From assembly GCF_000429005.1 (NCBI RefSeq), contig NZ_AUBA01000005.1:192820-256819 (forward strand): a DNA stretch of 64,000 bases, written 5' to 3'. Shown piece after piece: positions 27,118 through 38,083 of this stretch. The notes beneath the pieces are model-generated. The model had not been told where the DNA came from and searched no databases. It worked only from the letters and a program-made list of their open reading frames with translations. The stretch's first letter is position 1. Every line of letters starts with the position of its first letter. Source of the stretch: Novosphingobium acidiphilum DSM 19966. GTDB lineage: Bacteria > Pseudomonadota > Alphaproteobacteria > Sphingomonadales > Sphingomonadaceae. The position numbers were made by a program, and so were the translations under genes.

Positions 27118-28127
27118 CCGCGCGCCGCCACCGCATCCAGCCGCGCACAATGCGCCGCAATCGCCTCGGGTGGCAGAAACGACCCCGTCAGGCTGTTGCG
27201 CGCCAGTTGCACCAGGTCGCCGCGTGACAGCCCGCGCGCGTGGGCCACGGCGCGATAATTGTCGGCGATATAGCCGCCGAAATAGGCCGGATCGTCCGAA
27301 TTGATCGTGACCTTCAACCCCAGCGCCAGCATGCGGTCAATCGGGTGGTCGGCCAGATCGCCCACCACGCACAGCTTCAGGTTTGACAGCGGACAGACCG
27401 TCAGCGTCATTCCGCTTGCGACCAGCCGTGCCACCAGGTCCGCATCCTCCAATGCGCGATTGCCGTGATCGATGCGATCGACGTGCAGCGCATCGAGCGC
27501 GCCGGTCACATAGGCGGGCGGCCCTTCTTCGCCGGCATGGGCCACACGTTTCAGGCCGCGCGCGGCGGCGGCGGCAAACACGCGGGCAAACTGTTCGGGC
27601 GGATGTCCCAGTTCGGACGAATCGAGGCCCACGGCGGTGATCCGGTGCAGCCAGGGATCTGCCTGTGCCAACGTGGCAAAGGCGTCCGCCTCGCTCAGGT
27701 GGCGCAGGAAACTCATGATCAGGCGGCTGGTCAGGCCATGACGCGCATGGGCCTCGGCCATCGCCGAAAGCAGCCCTTCGATCACTTCGGCAAACGCCAC
27801 GCCGCGCATCGTGTGCGTCTGCGGGTCGAACATGATTTCGGCATGCACCACGCCATCGCCCGCGGCGCGATCGAAATAGGCCATGGCCAGATCGTGAAAA
27901 TCGGCGCGGGTCAGCAGGACAGCCGCGCCCGCGTAATAAATATCGAGGAAATCCTGCAGATTGCCAAAGTCATAGGCCGCACGCACCGCCTCGACACTGT
28001 CATAGGGCAATGCCACGCCGTTGCGACGCGCCAGCGCAAACATCAACTCGGGCTCAAGGCTGCCCTCGATATGCAGGTGCAACTCGGCCTTGGGCAGCGC
28101 CACGATGAAACGGTCAAGATCGGTCAT
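27114..28127 (-). CDS. Adenosine/adenine deaminase family protein (adenine deaminase likely)
   Basis: A metal-dependent amidohydrolase of 337 residues that deaminates adenine or adenosine. N-terminal ELHLHIEGSL supplies the HxH metal ligands, HAGEEGPP the next His/Glu, DRIDHGNRA a His, and NSDDPAYFGGY the final Asp pair. The SDDPAYFGGY form is, in my recollection, characteristic of the bacterial adenine deaminases of this superfamily rather than true adenosine deaminases. The exported nucleosidase gene sits 16 nt upstream on the same strand, so released adenine could be its substrate. Confidence 0.9.
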   Translation of the reverse strand: MTDLDRFIVALPKAELHLHIEGSLEPELMFALARRNGVALPYDSVEAVRAAYDFGNLQDFLDIYYAGAAVLLTRADFHDLAMAYFDRAAGDGVVHAEIMFDPQTHTMRGVAFAEVIEGLLSAMAEAHARHGLTSRLIMSFLRHLSEADAFATLAQADPWLHRITAVGLDSSELGHPPEQFARVFAAAAARGLKRVAHAGEEGPPAYVTGALDALHVDRIDHGNRALEDADLVARLVASGMTLTVCPLSNLKLCVVGDLADHPIDRMLALGLKVTINSDDPAYFGGYIADNYRAVAHARGLSRGDLVQLARNSLTGSFLPPEAIAAHCARLDAVAARG

Positions 28128-28143
28128 CGGCGAAAATCATCCC

Positions 28144-29082
28144 TCAGTCGGGCAAGGCCGCAAGATAGCCGCGCACGACGCGTGCCGAATTGATCGAGGC
28201 CAGTTGCATGAACGTGTCCATGCGATTGGCATCGGCATCGCCGCCGGCCAGGTCCGACAGGCTGCGGAACACGATCGCCGGCACGCGGTTGGCATAGGCC
28301 ACCTGGATCACGCTGGCGCTTTCCATATCGAGCACGCGCGCATGCCACGCGGTGAACAGATATTCGCGAAATGCGGCGTTGTCGGCATAGATACCAGCTG
28401 TCACCCCGGTGCCCCCGACGACAATCCGCGGGGGCCGCGGCAGGCATTGCGCATGCCCCGCCACATCGACACAGGCCGACAGCGTCAGCCCCGGCACCAC
28501 CTTGCGCGCCAGCGCGACCAGCGCCGGATCGGCAGGAATCGTGAACAACCGCTGTGGCGGGGCATCGGCGCGTGCGACCGTTGTGCCGCGCGGAAAGATG
28601 AAGTTCCAGTTTGGCGCCGCCCCGGCAAAGCGTTCGGGCGGTTTCCAGCCCTGCGGCGTGGCACGCGCGAACGACGCCTCGAGATACTGACCCCAGTCTT
28701 CGGGCACGATCACATCGCCGATCGCCAGCGTCGGATCAACGCCACCCGCGATGCCCGAAAACACGATGCGGCGCACCGCGAACCGATCGATCACCAGTTG
28801 CGTGGTCATCGCGGCATTGACCACGCTGACCCCGCTTTTGAGCAGGACCACCGGTTTGCCATCGAGCAAGCCCGTGACGATGCTGCTGCCGTTCACCATA
28901 TGGGTCTGCGCATGATCGACCAGACCGGACAAGGCATCGAATTCGGGGCCGAACGCGGTCATCACCACCGTGCGCGGCGTCGCGTCGATCCGCTGCGCCT
29001 GCGCCGGATTGCCCACGACCAGCGTCGCGATCAACAGGCACGCGCGGATCGAAACGGCAAGGCAAAGGCGATGAACGATCAT
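28144..29082 (-). CDS. Exported phosphorylase-superfamily nucleosidase (MTA/SAH nucleosidase-like)
   Basis: A 312-residue protein with a signal peptide (VHRLCLAVSIRACLLIATLVVGNPAQA), then a PNP/UDP phosphorylase-superfamily domain. VVMTAFGPEFDAL, RRIVFSGIAGGVDPTLAIGD and the C-terminal VLDMESASVIQVAYANRVP with the ribose-binding Met-Glu and FRSLSDLAGGDAD support 5'-methylthioadenosine/S-adenosylhomocysteine nucleosidase chemistry. Export is unusual for a metabolic MTAN, so it may act on extracellular or periplasmic nucleosides. I start at the ATG at 29082; the longer frame to 29262 puts a basic stretch before the signal. Operon with the deaminase. Confidence 0.85.
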   Translation of the reverse strand: MIVHRLCLAVSIRACLLIATLVVGNPAQAQRIDATPRTVVMTAFGPEFDALSGLVDHAQTHMVNGSSIVTGLLDGKPVVLLKSGVSVVNAAMTTQLVIDRFAVRRIVFSGIAGGVDPTLAIGDVIVPEDWGQYLEASFARATPQGWKPPERFAGAAPNWNFIFPRGTTVARADAPPQRLFTIPADPALVALARKVVPGLTLSACVDVAGHAQCLPRPPRIVVGGTGVTAGIYADNAAFREYLFTAWHARVLDMESASVIQVAYANRVPAIVFRSLSDLAGGDADANRMDTFMQLASINSARVVRGYLAALPD

Positions 29083-29274
29083 GATCGCCCATCCATGCCC
29101 GCAAAGCGGCCAGTGATCCACCGCTATGATGCGAACGGCCCGCCGCAAAATCCCGCGCACCGCCCGCGGCGCGACATTACGACTTCTTAATGCCGCGCCG
29201 GCGCTTCGCCGTAGAACCTTAATCGGGGTTCGGGCCAATGCCGCCGGGTAATCACGATGCACAGGAGCAACGCC

Positions 29275-29358
29275 GTGCCCGATCTGACCTGGCTGGCGGT
29301 GCTCGCCGGCCTGACCCTGCTGACACTGGGCTTTGTCCGGCTGTGCGATGCATCATGA
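29275..29358 (+). CDS. 27-residue membrane peptide at the head of the kdp operon
   Basis: GTG start with AGGAG at 29263-29267 (7-nt spacing), encoding 27 residues: VPDLTWLAVLAGLTLL, then TLGFVRLCDAS. One TM helix with a short basic/acidic tail. Similar tiny ORFs ending in LGYxxxCD-like residues precede kdpF in other bacteria (recalled), but have no assigned role. It ends 16 nt before kdpF and is probably a subunit-like or regulatory micropeptide of the Kdp pump. Confidence 0.7.
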   Translation: MPDLTWLAVLAGLTLLTLGFVRLCDAS

Positions 29359-29374
29359 CCGGAGTGTGCCTGGC

Positions 29375-29464
29375 ATGACCCCTGCGCTTGTTCTGGCCGG
29401 CCTGACCGCGCTGGGCCTTCTGGCCTATCTCGTCATCGCGCTGCTGAACCCCGAAAAATTCTGA
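29375..29464 (+). CDS. kdpF: KdpF, small subunit of the K+-transporting ATPase
   Basis: 29 residues: one TM helix (ALVLAGLTALGLLAYLVIALL) followed by the diagnostic NPEKF terminus. KdpF stabilises the KdpABC complex in the inner membrane. It starts at ATG 29375 and ends 20 nt before kdpA. Too short for most gene callers. Confidence 0.9.
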   Translation: MTPALVLAGLTALGLLAYLVIALLNPEKF

Positions 29465-29484
29465 CGCGAAACGGACCTGCTGTG

Positions 29485-31215
29485 ATGATTTCGACAGACC
29501 TGACCCAGGGCACAACCCCAACCGGCTGGGGGCTGATCCTGCTGTTTGTGGCGATCTGCGTGGCACTGGCCAAGCCTGTGGGACTATGGCTGTTTGCGCT
29601 GTATGAAGGGCGCGATACGCCATTGTCGCGGGTGCTCGGACCGGTGGAACGGGGCATCTATCGTCTGGGCGGGATCGACCCGGCGCGCGAACAGACGTGG
29701 CGCGACTATGCGTTGGCGATGCTGCTGTTCCAGATCGTCACCGCGATCGCCACCTATACCCTGCTGCGCCTGCAGGGCATGCTGCCGCTCAATCCGCGCG
29801 GCCTGTCGGGTCTGTCGCCCGATCTGGCGATGAACACCGCGATCAGTTTTGCCACCAATACCAATTGGCAGGCCTATGCCGGCGAAGCCACGCTGTCGAA
29901 CCTGTCGCAGATGCTGGCGCTGGTGCCGCACAATTTTCTGTCGGCGGCCACCGGGATCGCGGTCGCCTTTGCGCTGTTTCGCGGCTTTGCCCGGCGGCAG
30001 ACCCGGTTCATCGGCAATTTCTGGGCGGACCTGGTGCGCGTGACGCTGTATCTGCTGGTGCCGCTGGCGGTGGTCTTTGCCCTGGTGCTGGTGGCAGGCG
30101 GCGTGCCGCAGACGCTGGCCAGCAGCATCGATGCAACGACGGTCGAAGGTGCGCACCAGACGCTGATCGTGGGTCCGATCGCCAGCCAGGAGGCGATCAA
30201 GATGGTCGGCACCAACGGCGGCGGGTTCTTCAATGCCAATTCGGCGCATCCGTTTGAAAACCCCGGCGCGCTGGTCAATTTCCTGCAGATGCTGTCGATC
30301 TTCGTGATCGGCATTGGCCTGACCTGGTGCTTTGGCAAGGCGGTGGGCGACACGCGCCAGGGCTGGGCCATTCTGGCCGCCATGCTGATCCTGTTCACCG
30401 CCGGCACCGCGATCGTCTATTGGGCCGAAGCGGGCGGCAATCCTTTGTTGCACCATGCAGGGCTGGCCGGCGCAAACCTCGAAGGCAAGGAGGTGCGCTT
30501 TGGCACCGCGGCCAGCGCGCTGTTCGCGGCGGTAACCACCGCGGCCAGCTGCGGGGCGGTCAATGCCATGCACGACAGCTTTACACCGCTGGGGGGCCTG
30601 ATCCCGCTGTTCAATATCGAACTGGGCGAAGTCGTCGTCGGCGGGGTCGGTTCGGGCATCTATGGGTTTCTGCTGTTTGCGCTGCTCGCGGTGTTCATTG
30701 CCGGGCTGATGGTCGGCCGCACGCCCGAATATGTCGGCAAAAAGATCGAATCGCGCGAGGTAAAGCTGGCCGTGCTGGCCATTGTCGTGCTGCCGGTGTG
30801 CATCCTGGGCGGCACCGCGCTGGCCAGCGTGCTGGCCGACGGGCTGGCGGGCCCCGCCAACAAGGGTCCGCACGGGTTTACCGAGATCCTCTATGCCTTT
30901 ACCTCGGCCACCGGCAACAATGGCTCGGCCTTTGCCGGGCTCAACGCCAATTCGCCGTTTTATAACGGCATGCTGGCCGTGGCGATGTGGATCGGGCGGT
31001 TTTTCGTGATGGTGCCGGTGCTGGCGATTGCCGGATCGCTGGCGCAGAAAAAGCACACGCCCGCGTCTGCCGGATCGTTCCCCACCACCGGTCCGCTGTG
31101 GATCGGCCTGCTGGTTGCGATCGTGCTGGTGGTTGGCGGGCTGACCTTTCTGCCCGCGCTTGCGCTGGGGCCGATCGCCGAACACCTGGCGATGCTGGCC
31201 GGCACGACCTTCTGA
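29485..31215 (+). CDS. kdpA: KdpA, K+-binding channel-like subunit
   Basis: Inner-membrane K+-translocating subunit, about 576 residues with ten TM segments and four selectivity-filter-like loops: SFATNTNWQAYAGE, GTNGGGFFNANSAHPFENP, TTAASCGAVNAMHDSFTPLGG and TSATGNNGSAFAGLNANSPF are all intact. The ATG at 29485 directly follows an in-frame GTG at 29482; either could initiate. Part of kdpFABCDE. Confidence 0.97.
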   Translation: MISTDLTQGTTPTGWGLILLFVAICVALAKPVGLWLFALYEGRDTPLSRVLGPVERGIYRLGGIDPAREQTWRDYALAMLLFQIVTAIATYTLLRLQGMLPLNPRGLSGLSPDLAMNTAISFATNTNWQAYAGEATLSNLSQMLALVPHNFLSAATGIAVAFALFRGFARRQTRFIGNFWADLVRVTLYLLVPLAVVFALVLVAGGVPQTLASSIDATTVEGAHQTLIVGPIASQEAIKMVGTNGGGFFNANSAHPFENPGALVNFLQMLSIFVIGIGLTWCFGKAVGDTRQGWAILAAMLILFTAGTAIVYWAEAGGNPLLHHAGLAGANLEGKEVRFGTAASALFAAVTTAASCGAVNAMHDSFTPLGGLIPLFNIELGEVVVGGVGSGIYGFLLFALLAVFIAGLMVGRTPEYVGKKIESREVKLAVLAIVVLPVCILGGTALASVLADGLAGPANKGPHGFTEILYAFTSATGNNGSAFAGLNANSPFYNGMLAVAMWIGRFFVMVPVLAIAGSLAQKKHTPASAGSFPTTGPLWIGLLVAIVLVVGGLTFLPALALGPIAEHLAMLAGTTF

Positions 31216-31232
31216 TCGGGAACAAGCCCACG

Positions 31233-33263
<2,031 letters not shown>

Positions 33264-33275
33264 GGACATCGACCC

Positions 33276-33857
33276 ATGCTGAATGATCTGGCCAAGGCCT
33301 TTCGCCCGGCCCTTGTGCTGACCGTGCTGCTGTTTGTGCTGACCGGTCTGGTCTATCCGCTGACCATGACCGGACTGGCGCAGGCGCTGTTTCCGCACGC
33401 GGCCAATGGATCGCTGATCCGGCGCGACGGCCATGTCATCGGCTCTGCCCTGATCGGGCAGGCCTTTGCCGCGCCGGGCTATTTCCATCCACGGCTGTCG
33501 GCGGCGGGCAAAGGCTATGATCCGACCCAGTCGGGCGGGTCGAACCTGGGCCCCACGTCAAAGGCCCTGATCGACCGGGTGTCGGCCGATGTGCGCGCCA
33601 ATCCGGGTGCGCCAGCCGATCTGTTGACCACATCGGCATCCGGGCTTGATCCCGATATCACGCCCGAGGCCGCCGAGTGGCAGGTGCCGCGCGTGGCTGC
33701 CGCGCGCCATCTGGCGCCGGCCCGGGTCAACGCGCTGGTGCAGAACGCGATACGCGCGCCCTTGCTGGGGCTGATCGGAGAACCCCGGGTCAATGTTCTG
33801 ACGCTCAATCTGGCGCTCGACAAATTGGCCGGCAAAGGCGCACAACACGTTTCATGA
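33276..33857 (+). CDS. kdpC: KdpC subunit
   Basis: 193 residues with one N-terminal TM helix (ALVLTVLLFVLTGLVYPLTM) and a periplasmic domain bearing the family motifs GQAFAAPGYFHPRLSAAG, SGGSNLGPTSKAL and VNVLTLNLALD. It stabilises ATP binding and complex assembly. Its stop overlaps the kdpD start (ATGA). Confidence 0.96.
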   Translation: MLNDLAKAFRPALVLTVLLFVLTGLVYPLTMTGLAQALFPHAANGSLIRRDGHVIGSALIGQAFAAPGYFHPRLSAAGKGYDPTQSGGSNLGPTSKALIDRVSADVRANPGAPADLLTTSASGLDPDITPEAAEWQVPRVAAARHLAPARVNALVQNAIRAPLLGLIGEPRVNVLTLNLALDKLAGKGAQHVS

Positions 33858-36580
33858 ACGACCTGCCCCGTCCCGACCCCGATGCCCTGTTGCGCACCTT
33901 GGCACTGGGCAACGGCAAAACCGCGGGCAGCGCGGGCGCAGGCGAAAAATCGCGCGGTCGGCTCAAGGTGTTTCTCGGCGCCGCGCCGGGCGTTGGCAAG
34001 ACCTGCGAAATGCTCGACGATGCAGCGGCGCGGCAAAAGGCCGGGATCGATGTGGTGATCGGGCTGGTCGAGGCGCACGGCCGGATGGAAACCGTCGCGC
34101 GCACCACCGGGTTCGAAGTGATCGCGCGCCGCCGGATCGAATACCAGGGCCGCGTGCTCGAAGAAATGGACATCGATGCGGTGCTGGCGCGGCGGCCAGG
34201 CCTGGTGCTGATTGACGAACTGGCGCACACCAATGCGCCGGGCAGCCGCCATGACAAACGGTATCAGGACGTCGAGGAAATCCTCGATGCCGGGATCGAG
34301 GTCTATTCGACGCTCAATATCCAGCATCTGGAAAGCCTGAACGATGTCGTCGCCTCGTTCACGCGGGTGCGGGTGCGCGAAACCCTGCCCGACAGGGTGC
34401 TCGAACAGGCCGAACTCGAAATCGTCGACCTGCCCCCCGACGAGCTGATCGAACGGCTGCGCGACGGCAAAGTCTATGTGCCCGAAGAAGCCAGCCGCGC
34501 GCTGGCGCATTTCTTTTCCAAATCCAACCTGTCGGCCTTGCGCGAACTGGCGCTGCGCCGTGCGGCGCAGGCGATCGACGCCCAGATGCTCGATCACGTG
34601 CGCGCGCATGCACTGGGGGGCAAATGGGCGGCGGGCGAACGGCTGGTTGTGGCCGTGTCGGAACACCCCGGTGCCGCAGCGCTGGTGCGCGCGGCCAAAC
34701 GCATGGCCGATGCGCTGGGCGCGCCCTGGACTGCGCTGCATGTCCAGACCACGCGCGATCTGGCGTTTTCGGACGAACAGGCGCGGCAATTGTCGGCCAC
34801 GCTGGAACTGGCGCAGCATCTGGGCGGGCAGACAGCGGCCATCCCCGCAGAATCGGTGACCGAAGGCCTGGCGACGTTTCTTGACGAAGCGCGCGCGACC
34901 CAGCTGATCCTGGGCAAGGCAGCGCGTTCGCACTGGCACGAATGGCGCCATGGGTCGGTGGTGGACAACATGGTGCGCCATGCCTCGGGCGTGGCGATCC
35001 ATGTGCTGACGCTGGATGACCAGGCCGAACGCGTGCGACCCGGGCCGTTGCAACGCCTGCGTGCCGATCGCTGGGGATCACCGTTCGGCTATGGCGTGTC
35101 GCTGACGCTGGTCGTGCTGGTCACGCTGATCGGCCATTCGATCTATGGCCTGGGCAATGTTACCAATATCGCGCTGCTATACCTGTTGCCGGTGCTGGTG
35201 GCGGCCACGCGCTATGGCCTGCGTACCGGGCTGGTTACAGGTCTTGCCTCGTCACTGGCGTACAATTTCTTTTTCATCCCGCCGATCTACACGTTCACGA
35301 TTGCCGATCCGCAAAACCTGATCACGGTGATGGTGCTGCTGGGCATCGCCGTGCTGGTCAGCCAGATGGCCTCGCGCGTGCGCGACCATGCCATGCTTGC
35401 CCGCCAGAGCGCGGCGCAGAACAGCGCGCTGGCAGGCTTTGCGCGCCACTTGACCGCGATCGCCACCGAAACCGAGCTGGGCCAGGTGCTTTGCGCCGAA
35501 GTCGCGCGGCTGCTCGATGTGCGCAGCGTGCTGATGCTGCCCGAAATGGGCACGCTGGCGGTGCGCGCTGCCATCCCGCCCGAAGACCGCATGCACACGC
35601 TGGAACACGCCGCCGCACGCTGGGCGTTCGACAACAACCGCAGCGCCGGGCGCGGGTCCGACACGCTGAGCGCGTGCGAATGGCTGTTTACCCCGGTCAA
35701 CGCCGGTGGCCGCGTGCTGGGTGTGCTGGGGATCGCGCGCGCCGACACCGCAGCACCCTTGCGCACCGATCAGTCGCCGCTGTTGTCCAGCCTGCTCGAC
35801 CAGGCCGGGTTGGCGCTCGAACGCATCACGCTCGAAGGCGAAATGTCGACCGTTGCCAAATTGCGCGAACAGGACCGGTTGCGCACCGCGCTGCTGTCTT
35901 CGGTCAGCCACGACTTGCGCACGCCTTTGACCGCGATCATCGGCAATCTGGCAGCGATCGCGCCCGCCGATGCCGTGCAGGCCGAACAATTGGGCAGCGC
36001 ACGGGCCGAAGCCGAACGGCTGAGCGGATTTCTGGCCAATCTGCTCGATATGGCGCGGATCGAGGCGGGTGTGCTGACACGCAACAGCGAACCGGTCGAT
36101 CTGGCCGAGGCCATTGCCAGCGCGGTGCACGACTTGCGCGTCCGGCTGGCCCATACGCCGATCGTGATGGACGTATCGCCCGATCTGCCGTTTGTGCGGG
36201 TTGATCCGCAGTTGTTCCACCAGTGCCTGATCAACCTGATCGACAACGCCGCCAAATATGGCGATGCCGGCGCAGCAATCGCCCTGGCCGCGCACCGCGA
36301 ACCCGGCAGGCTGACGCTGATGGTGCTCGACCAGGGGCCGGGCCTGCCAGCGGGCGAGGAAGACCGCATTTTCGAAACCTTCGCCCGGATCGAAGGATCC
36401 GACCGCAAGGGCGGCACCGGGCTGGGCCTGGCCATCGTGCGCGGGTTCTGCACCGCGATGGGGCTGACCGTGTCGGCGGCCAACCGCACCGACGGCGTGC
36501 GCGGGGCGTGTTTTTCGATCCGCTTTGACAATGCGCACCTGACCAGTCCCGATATCGAAAAGGCAGAAAGCGCCCTATGA
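33854..36580 (+). CDS. kdpD: KdpD sensor histidine kinase
   Basis: A 908-residue turgor/K+ sensor. N-terminal KdpD domain with Walker A GAAPGVGKT (residues 42-50), a universal-stress-protein-like domain (~250-375), four TM helices (~400-495, YGVSLTLVVLVTLIGHSI and following), a GAF-like region, then HisKA with SSVSHDLRTPLTAI (His686) and an HATPase with DQGPGLP and GTGLGLAIVRGF. It phosphorylates KdpE under K+ limitation and overlaps both neighbours by ATGA. Confidence 0.96.
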   Translation: MNDLPRPDPDALLRTLALGNGKTAGSAGAGEKSRGRLKVFLGAAPGVGKTCEMLDDAAARQKAGIDVVIGLVEAHGRMETVARTTGFEVIARRRIEYQGRVLEEMDIDAVLARRPGLVLIDELAHTNAPGSRHDKRYQDVEEILDAGIEVYSTLNIQHLESLNDVVASFTRVRVRETLPDRVLEQAELEIVDLPPDELIERLRDGKVYVPEEASRALAHFFSKSNLSALRELALRRAAQAIDAQMLDHVRAHALGGKWAAGERLVVAVSEHPGAAALVRAAKRMADALGAPWTALHVQTTRDLAFSDEQARQLSATLELAQHLGGQTAAIPAESVTEGLATFLDEARATQLILGKAARSHWHEWRHGSVVDNMVRHASGVAIHVLTLDDQAERVRPGPLQRLRADRWGSPFGYGVSLTLVVLVTLIGHSIYGLGNVTNIALLYLLPVLVAATRYGLRTGLVTGLASSLAYNFFFIPPIYTFTIADPQNLITVMVLLGIAVLVSQMASRVRDHAMLARQSAAQNSALAGFARHLTAIATETELGQVLCAEVARLLDVRSVLMLPEMGTLAVRAAIPPEDRMHTLEHAAARWAFDNNRSAGRGSDTLSACEWLFTPVNAGGRVLGVLGIARADTAAPLRTDQSPLLSSLLDQAGLALERITLEGEMSTVAKLREQDRLRTALLSSVSHDLRTPLTAIIGNLAAIAPADAVQAEQLGSARAEAERLSGFLANLLDMARIEAGVLTRNSEPVDLAEAIASAVHDLRVRLAHTPIVMDVSPDLPFVRVDPQLFHQCLINLIDNAAKYGDAGAAIALAAHREPGRLTLMVLDQGPGLPAGEEDRIFETFARIEGSDRKGGTGLGLAIVRGFCTAMGLTVSAANRTDGVRGACFSIRFDNAHLTSPDIEKAESAL

Positions 36581-37257
36581 AACCGCCCGCCGTGTTGGTG
36601 ATCGAAGACGATGCCGCGATCCGCCGGCTGTTGCAGACCGCGCTTATCCGCGAAGGCTATCGCGTGATCGAGGCCATCGACGCGCGCGCTGCCATGGCCT
36701 CGTTGTCGATCGACAAGCCCGACGCGGTGCTGCTCGATCTGGGCCTGCCCGATCGCGACGGATTGGAACTGGTGCCGCTGATCAAGGCCGCGGGCTGCGC
36801 GCTGATCGTGGTGTCGGCGCGCGGCGACACCGATCAGAAGGTGACCGCACTCGACCTGGGTGCCGACGACTACGTGATCAAGCCCTTCGACAGCGAGGAA
36901 CTGCGCGCCCGGCTGCGCACCGCACTGCGCCACCGCCTGCGCGCAACCAGCCAGTCAGACGTGGTCACGCTGGGCGATGTGGTGATCGACCTGTCGGCGC
37001 GGCTGGTCACGCGCGAAGGCCGAGAGGTGCACCTGACGCCCAAGGAATACGGGATGATTGCCGAACTGGCGCATCATCCCGGCCGCGTGATCACCCATGC
37101 CCAGCTGTTGCGCGCGGTGTGGGGCCCCGGGCATGAACACGATGTCGAATACTTGCGCGTGGCGGCCCGCGGCATCCGCCGCAAGCTTGAGGCGGATCCC
37201 GCCACGCCCGTGCTGCTGCGCAACGAGCCCGGTGTGGGCTATCGGCTGATGGGGTAA
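36577..37257 (+). CDS. kdpE: KdpE response regulator
   Basis: OmpR-type regulator of 226 residues. Receiver domain with acidic pair IEDD, phosphoacceptor Asp54 (VLLDLGLPDRDG) and Lys in VIKPFD; C-terminal winged helix with LTPKEYGMIAELAHHPGRVITH. It activates the kdp promoter upstream of 29275. It starts in ATGA overlap with kdpD and is convergent with the TetR gene. Confidence 0.96.
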   Translation: MKPPAVLVIEDDAAIRRLLQTALIREGYRVIEAIDARAAMASLSIDKPDAVLLDLGLPDRDGLELVPLIKAAGCALIVVSARGDTDQKVTALDLGADDYVIKPFDSEELRARLRTALRHRLRATSQSDVVTLGDVVIDLSARLVTREGREVHLTPKEYGMIAELAHHPGRVITHAQLLRAVWGPGHEHDVEYLRVAARGIRRKLEADPATPVLLRNEPGVGYRLMG

Positions 37258-37274
37258 CGGCGGATCGGGCAATG

Positions 37275-37290
37275 CGCACGCGGACGTGCG
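37275..37290. terminator. Short hairpin between kdpE and the TetR gene
   Basis: CGCACG-CGGA-CGTGCG forms a compact 6-bp stem directly before the tetR stop codon (on the minus strand) and 17 nt after the kdpE stop. Weak but well placed. Confidence 0.35.
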
Positions 37291-37947
37291 TTAGCCTGCG
37301 CCGCCCCCACCCGACCGATAGCCGCGCACCAGATCGACAAAGCTGGTGATCGCAATGTGCTTGATCTGGTCCATGCGCGCTTCGAACGGCTTGGCATGGC
37401 CGGCAAACATCGTCGCCCCCTCCATCGCAAACGAGATGAACAGCGCCAGGGTTTCGCGCGCCGGCGGCGCCAGATCGGGCCGCATTGCCGCGATGATCGG
37501 ATGCAACGGTGCGCGCGCGCGGGCGTAAAGCTCGTGCATGCGGTCATGGATGAAGGGATCGTGGTTCGACAGCGCCCACAGCTCGGGAAAGAACCGCGTG
37601 GTCTTCTTGGCCGAGATATCGTCGAGCACCAGCTGGCAATACCGATCGAGCCGTTCTTCGGGGCTCAGATCCGGGCGCTCGACCAGGGTATCGAATTCGC
37701 GCTCGTAGCTCGAGATCACCGCATCGAGCAGTTCGCGCACAAGATCCTCGCGCGTGCGATAATGGTAGGTCAGATTGCCGAATTTCATCCCGCAGTCGGC
37801 CGCGATCCGCCTCATCGACATCGCCTGCCAGCCATGTTCGATCAGGATGTTCAGCGCGGTGCGCAAGATCAGTTCGCGGGTTTCGCGGCCTTTGACATAG
37901 CCGGCGGTGCGTTCGGGCACGATCAGATCGGATACGGCGGGTGGCAC
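37291..37947 (-). CDS. TetR family transcriptional regulator
   Basis: A 218-residue regulator. The N-terminal HTH reads RELILRTALNILIEHGWQ with MRRIAADCGMKFGNLTYHYRTREDLV, the standard TetR DNA-binding domain; the all-helical C-terminal ligand domain follows and ends in a glycine run. It starts with GTG at 37947, with GGAG 7-10 nt upstream. It is divergent from the amine dehydrogenase operon, so it likely controls that operon, with an amine or its oxidation product as a candidate ligand. Confidence 0.9.
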   Translation of the reverse strand: MPPAVSDLIVPERTAGYVKGRETRELILRTALNILIEHGWQAMSMRRIAADCGMKFGNLTYHYRTREDLVRELLDAVISSYEREFDTLVERPDLSPEERLDRYCQLVLDDISAKKTTRFFPELWALSNHDPFIHDRMHELYARARAPLHPIIAAMRPDLAPPARETLALFISFAMEGATMFAGHAKPFEARMDQIKHIAITSFVDLVRGYRSGGGGAG

Positions 37948-37963
37948 AAGGGTTCTCCAGCTG

Positions 37964-37990
37964 AATTTAGGTCACAACCACAATTTAGGT
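37964..37990. promoter_or_regulatory. Direct repeat AATTTAGGT x2 in the TetR/aauB divergent region
   Basis: AATTTAGGT occurs at 37964-37972 and 37982-37990, an 18-bp period, in the 136 bp between the TetR start and the dehydrogenase heavy-chain gene. The second copy ends 3 nt before TTGACA at 37994-37999, so a bound regulator would touch the promoter. Confidence 0.45.
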
Positions 37991-37993
37991 ACA

Positions 37994-38022
37994 TTGACAA
38001 GTTTCTGTCGTGGCCGCAGTCT
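37994..38022 (+). promoter_or_regulatory. Possible promoter of the aau operon
   Basis: A perfect TTGACA (37994-37999) is followed after 17 nt by CAGTCT, a poor -10. The -35 match and position 60-90 nt before the aauB start are suggestive only. Confidence 0.3.
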
Positions 38023-38083
38023 TTGCGCCTGGGCCCGCCCCGTGCGGTGGGCGCGGCAGATTTTGCCAGAAGGAAAACGCGCA

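Noticed and set aside
28124..29262. Longer start of the exported nucleosidase at 29262
   Set aside because: The first 60 codons would add an Arg-rich stretch ahead of a perfectly good signal peptide and would occupy most of the kdp promoter region.
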